Positions 14,659-22,530 of a stretch of DNA of 27,270 bases are shown here, one piece after another. The notes under the pieces were generated by a model. That model had not been told where the DNA came from and did no database searches. It saw only the letters and a list, made by a program, of their open reading frames with translations. Position numbers and translations under genes: made by a program. The DNA comes from DATEOR01 sp036279015. Lineage in GTDB: Bacteria; Actinomycetota; Thermoleophilia; Gaiellales; Gaiellaceae. The stretch's first letter is position 1; the number at the start of each line of letters is the position of its first letter. Where the stretch lies: the NCBI GenBank assembly GCA_036279015.1, contig DASUJY010000041.1, positions 1 to 27,270 of the forward strand, written 5' to 3'.

Positions 14659-15847
14659 CCAGGAGCACGGCGGCGCCGAGGGCGGGCAGAGCCAGGACGA
14701 TGCCGGCCACCCGCACGCCGAATGCCGAGGCGATCGCCCCGTCGACGAGGCTCGCGAACGGCCGCAGGCCGAGGAACGCGATGCTCCAGAGCGCCATGAT
14801 GCGGCCCCGCTGGGCCTCGCCCACGCCGAGCTGCAGGAAGCTGGTGGCAGAGGCGTTCGAGCCGAGGTAGCCGAAGCCGGCCACGAAGAGGAACACGAAA
14901 CCGAGTGCGAGAAACGGCGAGAGCGAGAAGGCGATCACGCCGCCGACGAGCAGGCAGAGCGTCATGATCGTGCGCCGCCGCTCCGGCTCGCGCCCCGCCA
15001 GCGCGAACGCCGCCGTGACGGCGCCGGCGCCGAAGATGCCGATGATGTAGCCAGAGAAGGTGTCCGGCCGGTCGAACTCATGCGCGAAGGCCGGCGCGAG
15101 GGTGTTGATCGGATCGGACGCAAACCCGACGGCCATCACCACGATGAGCGCGACGGCTAGGCGTGGCTCGCGGCGCAGGAAGACGAGGCTGTCGCGCAGG
15201 CGCGAGCTTTCGGGTCGCTCCTGACGGCGCGGGCGGACGATCAAGAGCGCCCCGACGAAGACGAGGTACGAGACGGCGTTGACGGCGAAAGCGGTCGCGA
15301 TGCCGAACGCGCCGATCACGGCGGCGGCGGTCGCCGGCCCGATCACGCGCGCGATATTGAAGGTCATCGAGTTGAGCCCGACGGCGGCCGTGACGTCCTC
15401 CCGGCGCACGAGCGAGACGAAGAGCGCCTGCTGTGCGGGCGTCGAGAACGCGCTGACGACGCCCTGACCGAGGCCGAACGCGATCACGAGCGCCGCCGTC
15501 GCGAGGTCGAGGGCCGTCACGAGCGCGAGCAGCGCCGAGAGCAGCGCCGCGAGCGGCTGCGTCACGAGCAGGAGCTTGCGCCGGTCGAAGCGGTCGGCGG
15601 CGCTCCCGGTCCACGGTGCGAGGAAGAGCATCGGCGCGAACTGGCTGAAGGTGAGCACCCCGAGCAAGAGCTCGGAGCCGGTTAGCCGGAAGACGAGGAT
15701 CGAGGCGGCGAGGTTCTGGAACCACGTGCCGCTTGCCGAGAGCGCGTTGCCGGCGAAGTACGGCGCGAACGAGCGCGAGACGATGAGCCCGAACGCGGCC
15801 CGGGGGCCGTACCGTCTCCGTGCGGGCGACTCCGCGGCCGCCGGCTC
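14624..15847 (-). CDS. MFS transporter (enterobactin-exporter/MFS_3-like), start unresolved
   Basis: About 400 residues with twelve hydrophobic segments, the A-type loop motif GSAADRFDRRKLLL after segment 2, SAFSTPAQQALF, and NSMTFNIARVIGPA, a pattern of the MFS_3 efflux group. Substrate unknown. No ATG, GTG or TTG occurs in frame between the uvrC stop (15850-15852) and the first membrane segment; the first in-frame candidates (TTG, GTG) fall around segment 2, which would remove segment 1. The frame stays open back into uvrC. The real start is therefore non-canonical, or lies within uvrC by coupling or frameshift, or is hidden by a sequence error. The coordinates give the region after the uvrC stop. 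Confidence 0.8.
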   Translation of the reverse strand, partial: EPAAAESPARRRYGPRAAFGLIVSRSFAPYFAGNALSASGTWFQNLAASILVFRLTGSELLLGVLTFSQFAPMLFLAPWTGSAADRFDRRKLLLVTQPLAALLSALLALVTALDLATAALVIAFGLGQGVVSAFSTPAQQALFVSLVRREDVTAAVGLNSMTFNIARVIGPATAAAVIGAFGIATAFAVNAVSYLVFVGALLIVRPRRQERPESSRLRDSLVFLRREPRLAVALIVVMAVGFASDPINTLAPAFAHEFDRPDTFSGYIIGIFGAGAVTAAFALAGREPERRRTIMTLCLLVGGVIAFSLSPFLALGFVFLFVAGFGYLGSNASATSFLQLGVGEAQRGRIMALWSIAFLGLRPFASLVDGAIASAFGVRVAGIVLALPALGAAVLLARLPPPPRPSP

Positions 15848-15849
15848 GG

Positions 15850-17721
15850 CTATGCCCGACCCGCCTTGTGGAGCGCGGCGTAGATCTGCCTCCCGGTCTT
15901 CGCCGGGACTCCGGGAACGCCCTCGAACTCCTCCGGCCCCGCGGCGAGGATTCGCTCCGGCGAACCGAAGTGCTGCATGAGCGCGCGCCGCCGGGCAGGG
16001 CCGACGCCCGGGAGTGCGTCGAGGATCGACTCCCGCGCCCGCGAGTCGCGGCGCTGGCGGTGGAAGCCGAGCGCGAAGCGGTGCGCCTCGTCGCGGATCC
16101 GCTGCAGGAGCTGGAGGCCCGGCGAGGCGGGGTCGAGCACGATCGGGTCGGGGCGCCCGGGGACGAACACCTCCTCCTCCCGCTTGGCGAGCGAGATGAC
16201 GGCGACCCGTGGCAGGTCGTAGGCCTGCATCGCCGCGAGCGCGGCCGAGAGCTGGCCCTTCCCGCCGTCGATCACGACGAGGTTGGGGATCGCGGCGAAG
16301 CCCTCGTCGTACACGGCACTCGTCGTCGCCGGCCGCGCCCGGGCGAAGCGGCGCGACACGACCTCCGCCATCATCGCGAAGTCGTCCTGGCCGCCTTCCC
16401 GCTTGATCCCGAACTTGCGGTAGTGGGCCTTCTTCGGCAGGGCGTCCTGGAAGACGACCATCGACCCGACCGGCGAGGACTCCTGGATGTTGGAGATGTC
16501 GAAGCACTCGATCCGAAGCGGGAGGCTCTCGAGGTTGAGCGACTCGCGCAGCTCCTCGAGCGCCTCGATCCGCCGCAGGCGCTTGCGCTCCGTCTGGGCG
16601 GTGTCGTGCTCGAGCGCGAGCTCTGCGTTCTGGTGGGCGAGCTCCTGGAGGCGCCGCTTCTCGCCGCGCCGGGCCGGGCGCACCTCCACGCGCGAGCCGC
16701 GCTCCTCCGAAAGGAACTCCGAGAGCGCAGCGCTCGGCCGGGTCTCGGGCGGAACGATGATCTGCGGCGGAATGCTCGGGGCGCTTCCGTAGTACTCGAG
16801 TGCGAAGGCCTCGAGGAGCGAGTCGATGTCCTGGCCCGCAACGTTCTCGAGGAAGAAGCTGTGCCGGTCGGTCAGGCGCCCGCCGCGGAGAGGGAAGACC
16901 TGGACGGCCGCGCCCGCATCTCCGACGGCGATCCCGATCACGTCCACGGTTCCGATCGCGCGCTTGTCGGCGGCCTGGCGCTCGGCGAGATGGCGCACGG
17001 AGAAGAGGCGGTTCCGGTAGCGGGCGGCCGCCTCGAAGTCTTGCTCCTCCGCGGCGGTGCGCATCTTCTCCTCCAGCTCGCGCAGGATCGGCCTGGTCTC
17101 GCCGGAGAGGAACTCGATCACGCGCGCGATGATGTCGGCGTAGTCCTCCTTCGAGACGTAGCCGACGCAGGGCGCGAGGCAGCGGTCGATGTGGTAGTCG
17201 AGGCACGGGATCCCCGAGTGGCGGCCGGGCTGCGGGCCCTCGCAGGGGCGGTACGGGAAGACGCGGTTGAGCACGTCGAGCGTCTCCCGCACCTTCTTCG
17301 CGTTCGCGTATGGGCCGAAGTAGACGACCCCGCGCCGGTGCCGCTCCCGCGTGAACATGACGCGCGGGTAGTCGTCCTCGACAGTGACCGCGATGTACGG
17401 ATACGACTTGTCGTCACGCAGGCGCACGTTGAACGGCGGCCGGTGGCGGCGGATGAGGTTCTGCTCGAGGTGGAAGGCTTCGGTCTCGCTCGAGGTCACG
17501 ATCACTTCGATCCGCTCGACGCGTGTCGTCAGGTTCTCGAGCCCGCGGCGAGCGTCGCCACCGCGGAAGTAGGAGCGCACGCGCGAGCGGAGTGACTTCG
17601 CCTTTCCCACGTAGAGGACATCGTCGCGCGCTCCGCGGAACAGGTAGACGCCGGGCTTTCCCGGCAGACCTTTCAGCTGGGCCTCCAGGCGCTCGGTGCG
17701 GGTTTCGGCTGTCACGCTCAT
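15850..17721 (-). CDS. uvrC: Excinuclease ABC subunit C
   Basis: Makes both incisions in UvrABC nucleotide excision repair. 623 residues with domains in order: GIY-YIG nuclease (GVYLFRG, VLYVGKAKSLRSRV), the Cys-rich block DRCLAPCVG, the UVR helix region (EEQDFEAAARYRNRL), the RNase H-like C-terminal nuclease (ECFDISNIQ, VVIDGGKGQL) and tandem helix-hairpin-helix (LDALPGVGPARRRAL, GVPGVPAKTG). The ATG is preceded at 9 bases by TAGGCT. It is divergent from the SRPBCC gene. In many actinobacteria uvrC sits upstream of rapZ-yvcK-whiA; here about 3.7 kb of other genes intervene before whiA. Confidence 0.96.
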   Translation of the reverse strand: MSVTAETRTERLEAQLKGLPGKPGVYLFRGARDDVLYVGKAKSLRSRVRSYFRGGDARRGLENLTTRVERIEVIVTSSETEAFHLEQNLIRRHRPPFNVRLRDDKSYPYIAVTVEDDYPRVMFTRERHRRGVVYFGPYANAKKVRETLDVLNRVFPYRPCEGPQPGRHSGIPCLDYHIDRCLAPCVGYVSKEDYADIIARVIEFLSGETRPILRELEEKMRTAAEEQDFEAAARYRNRLFSVRHLAERQAADKRAIGTVDVIGIAVGDAGAAVQVFPLRGGRLTDRHSFFLENVAGQDIDSLLEAFALEYYGSAPSIPPQIIVPPETRPSAALSEFLSEERGSRVEVRPARRGEKRRLQELAHQNAELALEHDTAQTERKRLRRIEALEELRESLNLESLPLRIECFDISNIQESSPVGSMVVFQDALPKKAHYRKFGIKREGGQDDFAMMAEVVSRRFARARPATTSAVYDEGFAAIPNLVVIDGGKGQLSAALAAMQAYDLPRVAVISLAKREEEVFVPGRPDPIVLDPASPGLQLLQRIRDEAHRFALGFHRQRRDSRARESILDALPGVGPARRRALMQHFGSPERILAAGPEEFEGVPGVPAKTGRQIYAALHKAGRA

Positions 17722-17730
17722 CCGTCAGCA

Positions 17731-17736
17731 AGCCTA
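17731..17736 (-). promoter_or_regulatory. Putative -10 box of uvrC
   Basis: TAGGCT on the minus strand ends 9 bases before the uvrC ATG, giving a leaderless or near-leaderless transcript. The same hexamer precedes the divergent SRPBCC gene. Confidence 0.4.
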
Positions 17737-17854
17737 GCCACGGCCGCCCCGAGCACCGGGCCGGCTCGGCCACCGATCTTGAGCGCCGCTCGGGCCGCCG
17801 GTGCGGAGTCGCCCCGTGTCGGCGGGTGCCCGGCCACCAAACGCACTCCGCGCG

Positions 17855-17860
17855 TAGGCT
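17855..17860 (+). promoter_or_regulatory. Putative leaderless -10 box of the SRPBCC gene
   Basis: TAGGCT ends 7 bases before TTG 17868 and 13 before GTG 17874. The spacing found elsewhere in the window favours the TTG as start. Between this box and the uvrC box (17737-17854) I see no other feature. Confidence 0.4.
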
Positions 17861-17867
17861 TTCGCCC

Positions 17868-18323
17868 TTGCCGGTGGACGTCCGCAGCGAGATCGAGATC
17901 GCGCTCCCGCGGAACGAGGTCGCTGCCTACGCCTCCGATCCCGACAATGCCACCGCCTGGTACGAGAACATCGAGCGAGTCTCCTGGCAGACGCATCGGC
18001 CGCTCGCCGTCGGATCGCGCGTCGCCTTCGAGGCGCGCTTCCTCGGCCGCCGGCTCGCTTACACCTACGAGCTCACGGAGCACGTCCCGGGAGAGCGCCT
18101 CGTCATGCGGACGGCCGACGGGCCGTTCCCGATGGAGACGACCTACGAGTGGGCCGACACGCCCTCGGGCGACACGCGGATGGTGCTTCGAAACCGTGGC
18201 CGGCCGTCGGGCTTTGCGAAGGTCGCGACGCCAATGCTGGAAGCAGCCATGCGCCGGGCGAACGCAAAGGATCTCGGCCGCCTGAAGAAGATCCTCGAGG
18301 CGGGACACGCGAGACGGGATTAG
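17868..18323 (+). CDS. SRPBCC-fold (polyketide cyclase/START-like) protein
   Basis: A 151-residue protein with the SRPBCC pattern: an opening strand IEIALPRNEVAAYASDPDN, a helix with a conserved Trp-Tyr (TAWYENIERV), then strands GSRVAFEARF, YTYELTEHVPGERLVMRT and a long C-terminal helix. Such proteins bind hydrophobic ligands; the ligand here is unknown. The start is TTG 17868 (or GTG 17874). It lies 30 bases upstream of the DAC-domain gene on the same strand and may be cotranscribed with it. Confidence 0.8.
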   Translation: MPVDVRSEIEIALPRNEVAAYASDPDNATAWYENIERVSWQTHRPLAVGSRVAFEARFLGRRLAYTYELTEHVPGERLVMRTADGPFPMETTYEWADTPSGDTRMVLRNRGRPSGFAKVATPMLEAAMRRANAKDLGRLKKILEAGHARRD

Positions 18324-18353
18324 CGCCGTGCTCGGCGTCGTTGTCAGAGAGCA

Positions 18354-18971
18354 ATGGCCGCCGACCTCCAGCCCGAGTTCCTCGAGGCGACCTACGGTTC
18401 CGTCTGCCGCAGCACGGGCTGCACGGAGAGGCGGCGGCGCACGCTCGAGAGCGTCGTTCACCTTGCCGTCGAGCTCGCCCGCGAGGGACGTGAGGGCCGC
18501 AAGGTCGGGACGCTCTTCGTGATCGGCGACGAGGACATCGTGCTGGCGCAGTCGCGCTCGCTCCTCCTCGACCCGCTCTACGGCCACTCGGACGAGCTCC
18601 TGCACGTCGAGCGGCCCGAGTTCCGGGAGACGGTCAAGGAGCTGGCGCAGCTCGACGGCGCGTTCGTCGTCAGGGACGACGGCACCTTCGTCTCGGCCGG
18701 GCGCTATGTCGACGTCGAGCTCGGCGCGCCGGAGAACTTCCTCCCCGGGCTCGGCACGAGACATGCGGCGGCGGCCTCCGTCAGCCGCAAGACGAACGCG
18801 ATCGCCGTCGTCGTCTCGCAGAGCTCCGTCGTGCGCGTCTACGCGCGAGGCGAGGTGCGTGCCGAGATCATTCCCGAGCTCTTCCTCATGTCGAAGGAAG
18901 GGCTCTTCGCACGGATGGCCGACGTGCGCCAGCTGCCCGACGCAGGCGTCACGCTCGCCGTCGCCGAGTAG
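18354..18971 (+). CDS. DAC (DisA_N) domain protein, probable diadenylate cyclase
   Basis: A 205-residue soluble protein with a DAC domain, the fold that makes cyclic di-AMP from two ATP. Seen: EGRKVGTLFVIGD, ELAQLDGAFVV with the DGA motif at 101-103, and GLGTRHAAAASVS at 133-145 with Arg136-His137, then TNAIAVVVSQ. The second Arg of the classical RHR motif is Ala138. No membrane segments and no DisA helix-hairpin-helix domain are present, so it resembles the stand-alone soluble DACs of archaea rather than DisA or CdaA. Activity is likely but not assured. The start ATG has only a weak purine stretch upstream. A hairpin follows the gene. Confidence 0.8.
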   Translation: MAADLQPEFLEATYGSVCRSTGCTERRRRTLESVVHLAVELAREGREGRKVGTLFVIGDEDIVLAQSRSLLLDPLYGHSDELLHVERPEFRETVKELAQLDGAFVVRDDGTFVSAGRYVDVELGAPENFLPGLGTRHAAAASVSRKTNAIAVVVSQSSVVRVYARGEVRAEIIPELFLMSKEGLFARMADVRQLPDAGVTLAVAE

Positions 18972-18975
18972 GGTT

Positions 18976-19010
18976 GAGCCCACCCGGTTGCCCGCTCGTC
19001 GAGTGGGCTC
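18976..19010 (+). terminator. Terminator-like hairpin after the DAC gene
   Basis: GAGCCCAC (18976-18983) and GTGGGCTC (19003-19010) form a perfect eight-base stem around a 19-base loop, five bases after the DAC stop codon. There is no T tract, as is common in high-GC actinobacteria, so it may act as an I-shaped terminator or only as RNA 3'-end structure. Confidence 0.45.
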
Positions 19011-19048
19011 CCGGTCGAGGGTAGGCCGGAAAACGTCACGCAAGCGGC

Positions 19049-19054
19049 TACGAT
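19049..19054 (+). promoter_or_regulatory. Putative leaderless -10 box of hemQ
   Basis: TACGAT ends exactly 6 bases before the GTG at 19061. The same hexamer and spacing occur before the MBL gene at 21170. No Shine-Dalgarno lies between. Confidence 0.5.
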
Positions 19055-19060
19055 TGCGTC

Positions 19061-19765
19061 GTGGCCGCGGAGACCTCGACGCAATATGTCGCGTACACGC
19101 TCTACAAGGCCGACCCGGCCTGGCTGCGGCTTCCGTTCGAGGAGCGGGCCGCCGCCAAGGAGGCGTTCGCCGAGGTCGTTTCGTCCTGGCAGGAGCGGAT
19201 GGACGTGCGCTCCTACAGCCTCGTCGGGGTGCGCCCGGAGGTCGACTTCATGCTCTGGAAGCTGACCGAGCGCTACGACGACCTGCGCGAGCTCACGACG
19301 GATCTGAACGCCACGCCGCTCGCCGGCTACCTGACGACGCCGTACTCCTACCTCGCGACGACGAAGCCGTCGCAGTACTTCGAGCAGAAGAGCAGGCGAC
19401 CGCGGCGCGTCGTGCCGCGCGGCGCGCCCTACCTCGTCGTCTATCCGTTCGTGAAGAAGCGAGAGTGGTACTCGCTCTCGATGGACGACCGGCGCCGCGC
19501 GATGCAGGAGCACGCAGCAATCGGAAGCCGCTTCGTCACGATCACGAACCACACGACCTATTCCTTCGGGATCGACGACCAGGAGTTCATGACCGCCTTC
19601 GAGTGCGAGAGCCCCGCCGACTTCCTCCAGCTCATGATGACGCTGCGCGAGACGGAGGCCTCCCGCTACACCGAGCGCGACACGCCGATCTTCGTCGGGA
19701 CAGCGCAGGAGCTGCGCGAGATCCTCGACTCACTCGACGGCGTCGCCGCGGGCGTCGCCTCCTGA
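19061..19765 (+). CDS. hemQ: HemQ-type coproheme decarboxylase (chlorite dismutase family)
   Basis: Converts coproheme III to heme b in the last step of the coproporphyrin-dependent heme pathway of Gram-positive bacteria. 234 residues, as expected. The block KKREWYSLSMDDRRRAMQEH carries the presumed catalytic Tyr137, and NHTTYSFGIDDQEF the presumed heme-ligand His164. Their spacing of 27 matches the Tyr/His pair known from Firmicutes HemQ. The distal Arg that marks true chlorite dismutases is not evident, which favours HemQ. No other heme genes are in the window. The start is a GTG 6 bases after TACGAT. Confidence 0.9.
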   Translation: MAAETSTQYVAYTLYKADPAWLRLPFEERAAAKEAFAEVVSSWQERMDVRSYSLVGVRPEVDFMLWKLTERYDDLRELTTDLNATPLAGYLTTPYSYLATTKPSQYFEQKSRRPRRVVPRGAPYLVVYPFVKKREWYSLSMDDRRRAMQEHAAIGSRFVTITNHTTYSFGIDDQEFMTAFECESPADFLQLMMTLRETEASRYTERDTPIFVGTAQELREILDSLDGVAAGVAS

Positions 19766-20389
19766 AACCGAGCGTCGACGTCGCAGGCCTCAGCATCGCC
19801 TACGAGCGGGCGGGCGAGGGGCCGGCCGTCGTCCTCCTCCACGGCGGGCTTTCGGACAGCCGCGAGTGGCGCCACCAGCTCGAAGGGCTCCGCGACGAGT
19901 TCACAGTCGTCGCCTGGGACGCTCCCGGATGCGGTGAGTCGTCTGATCCGCCGGCAACGCTCGGGATAGCCGGTTACGGTCGCTGCCTCGCCGGCCTCGT
20001 CCGCGGGCTCGGGCTCGGCGGCGCACACCTCGTCGGCCTCTCGTTCGGCTCCACGGTCGCCCTCGAGCTCTACCGCTCGGATTGGGGCCTCCGAGCTCAC
20101 GGCGATCACGGCGTCCCTCCGGACCGCGGGCGCCGAGACTATGGCCCGCGCGATGGCGGCCTGCGACGTCCGCCACCTGCTCCCGCACGTCAGCGTGCCG
20201 ACGCTCGTCCTCCACGGCGACGAGGACGTCCGGTCGCCGCGCACGGTGGCCCATGCGCTCGCGTCGGCGATTCCGGGCGCGACGTTCGTCGTCCTCGAAG
20301 GCGTGGGACACATGAGCAACCTCGAGGCCCCGGAGCGCTTCAACGCCGAGCTCCTGAGCCTCCTCCGCGCCCAGACGCCCGCTCAGTAG
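19762..20389 (+). pseudogene. Broken alpha/beta hydrolase
   Basis: Two pieces of one alpha/beta-hydrolase gene lie in different frames. The first (from 19762) has VVLLHGGLSDSREWR, WDAPGCGESS and the nucleophile elbow GLSFGS, ending around 20080. The second, read one frame over to the stop at 20387-20389, has a helix with MARAMAACDVRHLLPHV, the strand PTLVLHGDEDVRSP with the acid residue and GVGHMSNLEAPERFN with the catalytic His. The junction near 20075-20110 lacks most of the cap domain, roughly 60 residues by comparison with the family. The likely cause is an out-of-frame deletion. The first part has only a CTG start overlapping the hemQ stop. An assembly error is the alternative. Confidence 0.75.
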
Positions 20390-20754
20390 CCGTACGTGTG
20401 CTCTCGGCGCCAGACGCGCCAGAGCGCGAAGCCGGACGCGGCGAGGACCGCCAGGAAGACGAGCACCTCGAGGCTCCCCTGCGGATACGGCGTCAGGATC
20501 AGCGCGGCGATGTCGACGACCGCGAGCCCGACCGCGCCGTAGAAGACGGCCTGCGAGTTGCGCGACCACATCGCGATGTCGCCCCGCCGCTCGCGCCAGA
20601 CGAGGAAGAGGAAGAACGCGATCGCGAGGAAGAACGCGATCCTCGCGATCAGGAGCAGGCTGACGAGGGCAGTCTGAAGCTGAAGCGCCCAGATCGCCAC
20701 CGCGATCAGGAGGATGATCGCGAAGCCGCGTACTGTCGGGTTGATCCGGCTCAT
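20383..20754 (-). CDS. Small four-segment membrane protein, unknown function
   Basis: 123 residues from ATG 20754. Hydrophobic segments near residues 10-28 and 30-48 are separated by a short turn, then come WRERRGD, and two more segments (AVFYGAVGLAVVDIAALIL, LEVLVFLAVLAASGFALWRV) before a short basic tail. I do not recognise the family. The ATG overlaps the stop of the upstream membrane gene by four bases (ATGA), so the two are translated together. Its end overlaps the convergent hydrolase pseudogene by seven bases. Confidence 0.65.
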   Translation of the reverse strand: MSRINPTVRGFAIILLIAVAIWALQLQTALVSLLLIARIAFFLAIAFFLFLVWRERRGDIAMWSRNSQAVFYGAVGLAVVDIAALILTPYPQGSLEVLVFLAVLAASGFALWRVWRREHTYGY

Positions 20755-21107
20755 GTCGCCGTCGTGTAGGCGCGGACAGAGAGCGCCGTCGCCAGCAGGG
20801 TAGCTCCCACGAACCAGGCAAGGCGCCGGGCCGGGACCGGGGGCGCGTACATCCACGGCGAGAGGGCGGCGAGCATGGCGAGCGTCCCGTACAGGTAGTG
20901 GAGCTTGTCCGGTGCCCGGCGGCCGTCCGAGAGGAGCAGCAGTCCGAGCGCGACCTGCGCGATCAGAAGCGACTGGCCGAGCGCGAGCGCGTGGGCGTAG
21001 ATCCGGCCGGGATAGCGCTTGCGCCAGAGGTAGATCCCGCCCCACGCGAAGGCAAGCAGGTTGACGGCGATCAGGAGCACCGCGTTGAGCTCGTGCAGTC
21101 CCAGCAC
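20751..21107 (-). CDS. Small four-segment membrane protein, unknown function
   Basis: 118 residues from GTG 21107. Four hydrophobic stretches: AVLLIAVNLLAFAWGGIYLW, ALGQSLLIAQVALGLLLL, LHYLYGTLAMLAALSPWMYA and a last one ending in RAYTTAT. A His in LHYLYG and the short loops vaguely recall four-helix cytochrome-like proteins, but no paired heme ligands are clear, so I leave it unnamed. TAGGCT lies 7 bases before the GTG. First gene of a two-gene operon with the following membrane protein. Confidence 0.65.
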   Translation of the reverse strand: MLGLHELNAVLLIAVNLLAFAWGGIYLWRKRYPGRIYAHALALGQSLLIAQVALGLLLLSDGRRAPDKLHYLYGTLAMLAALSPWMYAPPVPARRLAWFVGATLLATALSVRAYTTAT

Positions 21108-21114
21108 GGGCGGG

Positions 21115-21120
21115 AGCCTA
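21115..21120 (-). promoter_or_regulatory. Putative leaderless -10 box of the membrane-protein pair
   Basis: TAGGCT on the minus strand ends 7 bases before GTG 21107. It supports that start over the much longer upstream frame. Confidence 0.45.
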
Positions 21121-21157
21121 GTGCCCCTTCCGGCGAGGCTGCCCCGCTTCCGGCACG

Positions 21158-21163
21158 TACGAT
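21158..21163 (+). promoter_or_regulatory. Putative leaderless -10 box of the MBL gene
   Basis: TACGAT ends 6 bases before GTG 21170, identical in sequence and spacing to the hemQ box. No Shine-Dalgarno is present. Confidence 0.5.
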
Positions 21164-21169
21164 CGCGCG

Positions 21170-21832
21170 GTGGACGAGCTCGCGGCGGGCCTCTGGCACT
21201 GGAAGACAGCGCATCCCGACTGGCGGTCGAGCGAGCCCTGGGATCGGAACGTGTCCTCGTACGCGATCGAGGTCGGCGAGCGACTGCTCCTCTTCGACCC
21301 TCTCGGCGTGCCGGGCGAGATCGAAGAAAGGGCAAGCGGTCACAAGACGGCGATCGTCCTCACCGCGCCATGGCACGAACGGGACGCACGGAGTCTGGTC
21401 GAGCGGTTGGGCGCTCCCGTCTACACGCCGCTTCCCGACACTGCCGAATACCTGATGAAGAGGTACAACCTCACGGCCGAGGAGGCCGGCGACGGTGCGC
21501 CCGACGTCGTCTGGCTACTCCGGGAGGGAATCGGGGAGGCACATATCTACGCGGCCGGCGAGCGACTCGAGGTCGGAGTCGAGGCGTATCCCGGACAGAA
21601 GCCGAACGACATGGTGCTCTGGATCGAGAACCAGCGCGCGGTCATCGCCGGCGACACGCTCGTCGAGTTCGGGCGAGGGCTCGAGATCAACCCGCGCTGG
21701 CTGGGCCCGGATGTGACGCTCGAGCAGGTTGGCGAAGGATTGCGTCCGTTGCTCGACCTACCCGTGGAGCACGTGCTCGCCACGCACGGCGGCCCGCACG
21801 AGCGAGCCGCGCTCGAACGAGCGCTTAGCTGA
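21170..21832 (+). CDS. MBL-fold protein with a degenerate metal site
   Basis: 220 residues with the metallo-beta-lactamase layout: an N-terminal strand region (SYAIEVGERLLLFDPLG), the position of the HxHxDH motif (LTAPWHERDA), a later AGDTLVEFGRG and the C-terminal HVLATHGGPH. In the first motif only one His and the Asp remain, so two of the usual ligands are missing; similar APWHERxA forms occur in actinobacterial MBL-like proteins as far as I recall. Catalysis by the standard two-zinc mechanism is doubtful. A fragment of a second copy of its 3' end lies about 0.9 kb downstream. Confidence 0.8.
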   Translation: MDELAAGLWHWKTAHPDWRSSEPWDRNVSSYAIEVGERLLLFDPLGVPGEIEERASGHKTAIVLTAPWHERDARSLVERLGAPVYTPLPDTAEYLMKRYNLTAEEAGDGAPDVVWLLREGIGEAHIYAAGERLEVGVEAYPGQKPNDMVLWIENQRAVIAGDTLVEFGRGLEINPRWLGPDVTLEQVGEGLRPLLDLPVEHVLATHGGPHERAALERALS

Positions 21833-21933
21833 CCGGAAAGGTCTTGCCGGAAGGGCGACTCCCTCGTATCACCCCGAAATCTTCTGCCAGAGTCAGGATT
21901 TGCCGGACCGAAAGCGGGTAGTGCCAAACGACC

Positions 21934-22131
21934 ATGATCGGACGGCTCGCCGAGGATCCCGCTCTCTGGCTCCATGAGCTTGCGGAGTCCATCCGAATCG
22001 GGGAAACTGCCGCCTCGGAGCAGGTCGCCGACTTCGTCGATTCCGTCCTCGACAGCCACGCACAGAAGCTTGTGGGTCGCCTCATCGAGGACGTGCTGGG
22101 TACCCGCGAGGGGCCTCACCAGCGGGAGTAA
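21934..22131 (+). CDS. Possible small hypothetical protein
   Basis: A 65-residue frame rich in amphipathic helix-type sequence (RLAEDPALWLHELAESIRIG, SEQVADFVDSVLDSHAQKLV). It sits 33 bases before the next gene in the same direction. No family is recognised and no Shine-Dalgarno is visible. Composition looks protein-like, but the opposite strand is open too, so it may be chance. The 101 bases before it (21833-21933) hold nothing recognised. Confidence 0.3.
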   Translation: MIGRLAEDPALWLHELAESIRIGETAASEQVADFVDSVLDSHAQKLVGRLIEDVLGTREGPHQRE

Positions 22132-22164
22132 GACGGTTCTCTGGAAACTAGTCGGAGCTGCGGC

Positions 22165-22530
22165 ATGGAACCAAGACTCGAGCGGCAAGCCCGAAATGAA
22201 GCACTCGTTCGTGAGGTGAACGAACGGATAGCCCGGCTCGACGAGGCTACCCAGGAAGCGGACTTCGGCGACGATGCGATTCGCTTCGACTTCCTGTGCG
22301 AGTGCGGCGGAGACGCAGATGAGGTCAGTTGCGATGCCCACGTCGAGATGACGCTCGACGAGTACGAGGAGGTCCGCGCCCAGGATGATCGATTCGTTCT
22401 GGTGGCCGGCCACGAGAACACAGCGATCGAGCACGTGGTTCGACGCACCGAGCGCTTTGTCATTGTCGACAAGAAGCCGGCCGCCGAGCCATTTGTGGAC
22501 GACGACCCTCGTGGAGCGCCGTCCACCTAA
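22165..22530 (+). CDS. Small Cys-containing (zinc-ribbon-like) actinobacterial protein of unknown function
   Basis: 121 residues: an N-terminal helix (RLERQARNEALVREVNERIARL), then FLCEC with Cys45 and Cys47, a third Cys56 a few residues on, then VEMTLDEYEEVRAQDDRFVLVAGHEN and RRTERFVIVDK. I recall this layout (REVNERI, FLCEC..C, LTLxEYExVR, PGHE, ERxVVVEK) as a common unnamed actinobacterial family. The three Cys suggest metal binding; the usual spacing is slightly extended here. The function is unknown. It lies between the MBL gene and the fragment of its second copy. Confidence 0.7.
   Translation: MEPRLERQARNEALVREVNERIARLDEATQEADFGDDAIRFDFLCECGGDADEVSCDAHVEMTLDEYEEVRAQDDRFVLVAGHENTAIEHVVRRTERFVIVDKKPAAEPFVDDDPRGAPST

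Noticed and set aside
21547..22434. Minus-strand open frame of 295 codons
   Set aside because: It overlaps the MBL gene end and the Cys-containing gene, both better supported; its sequence shows no domain.
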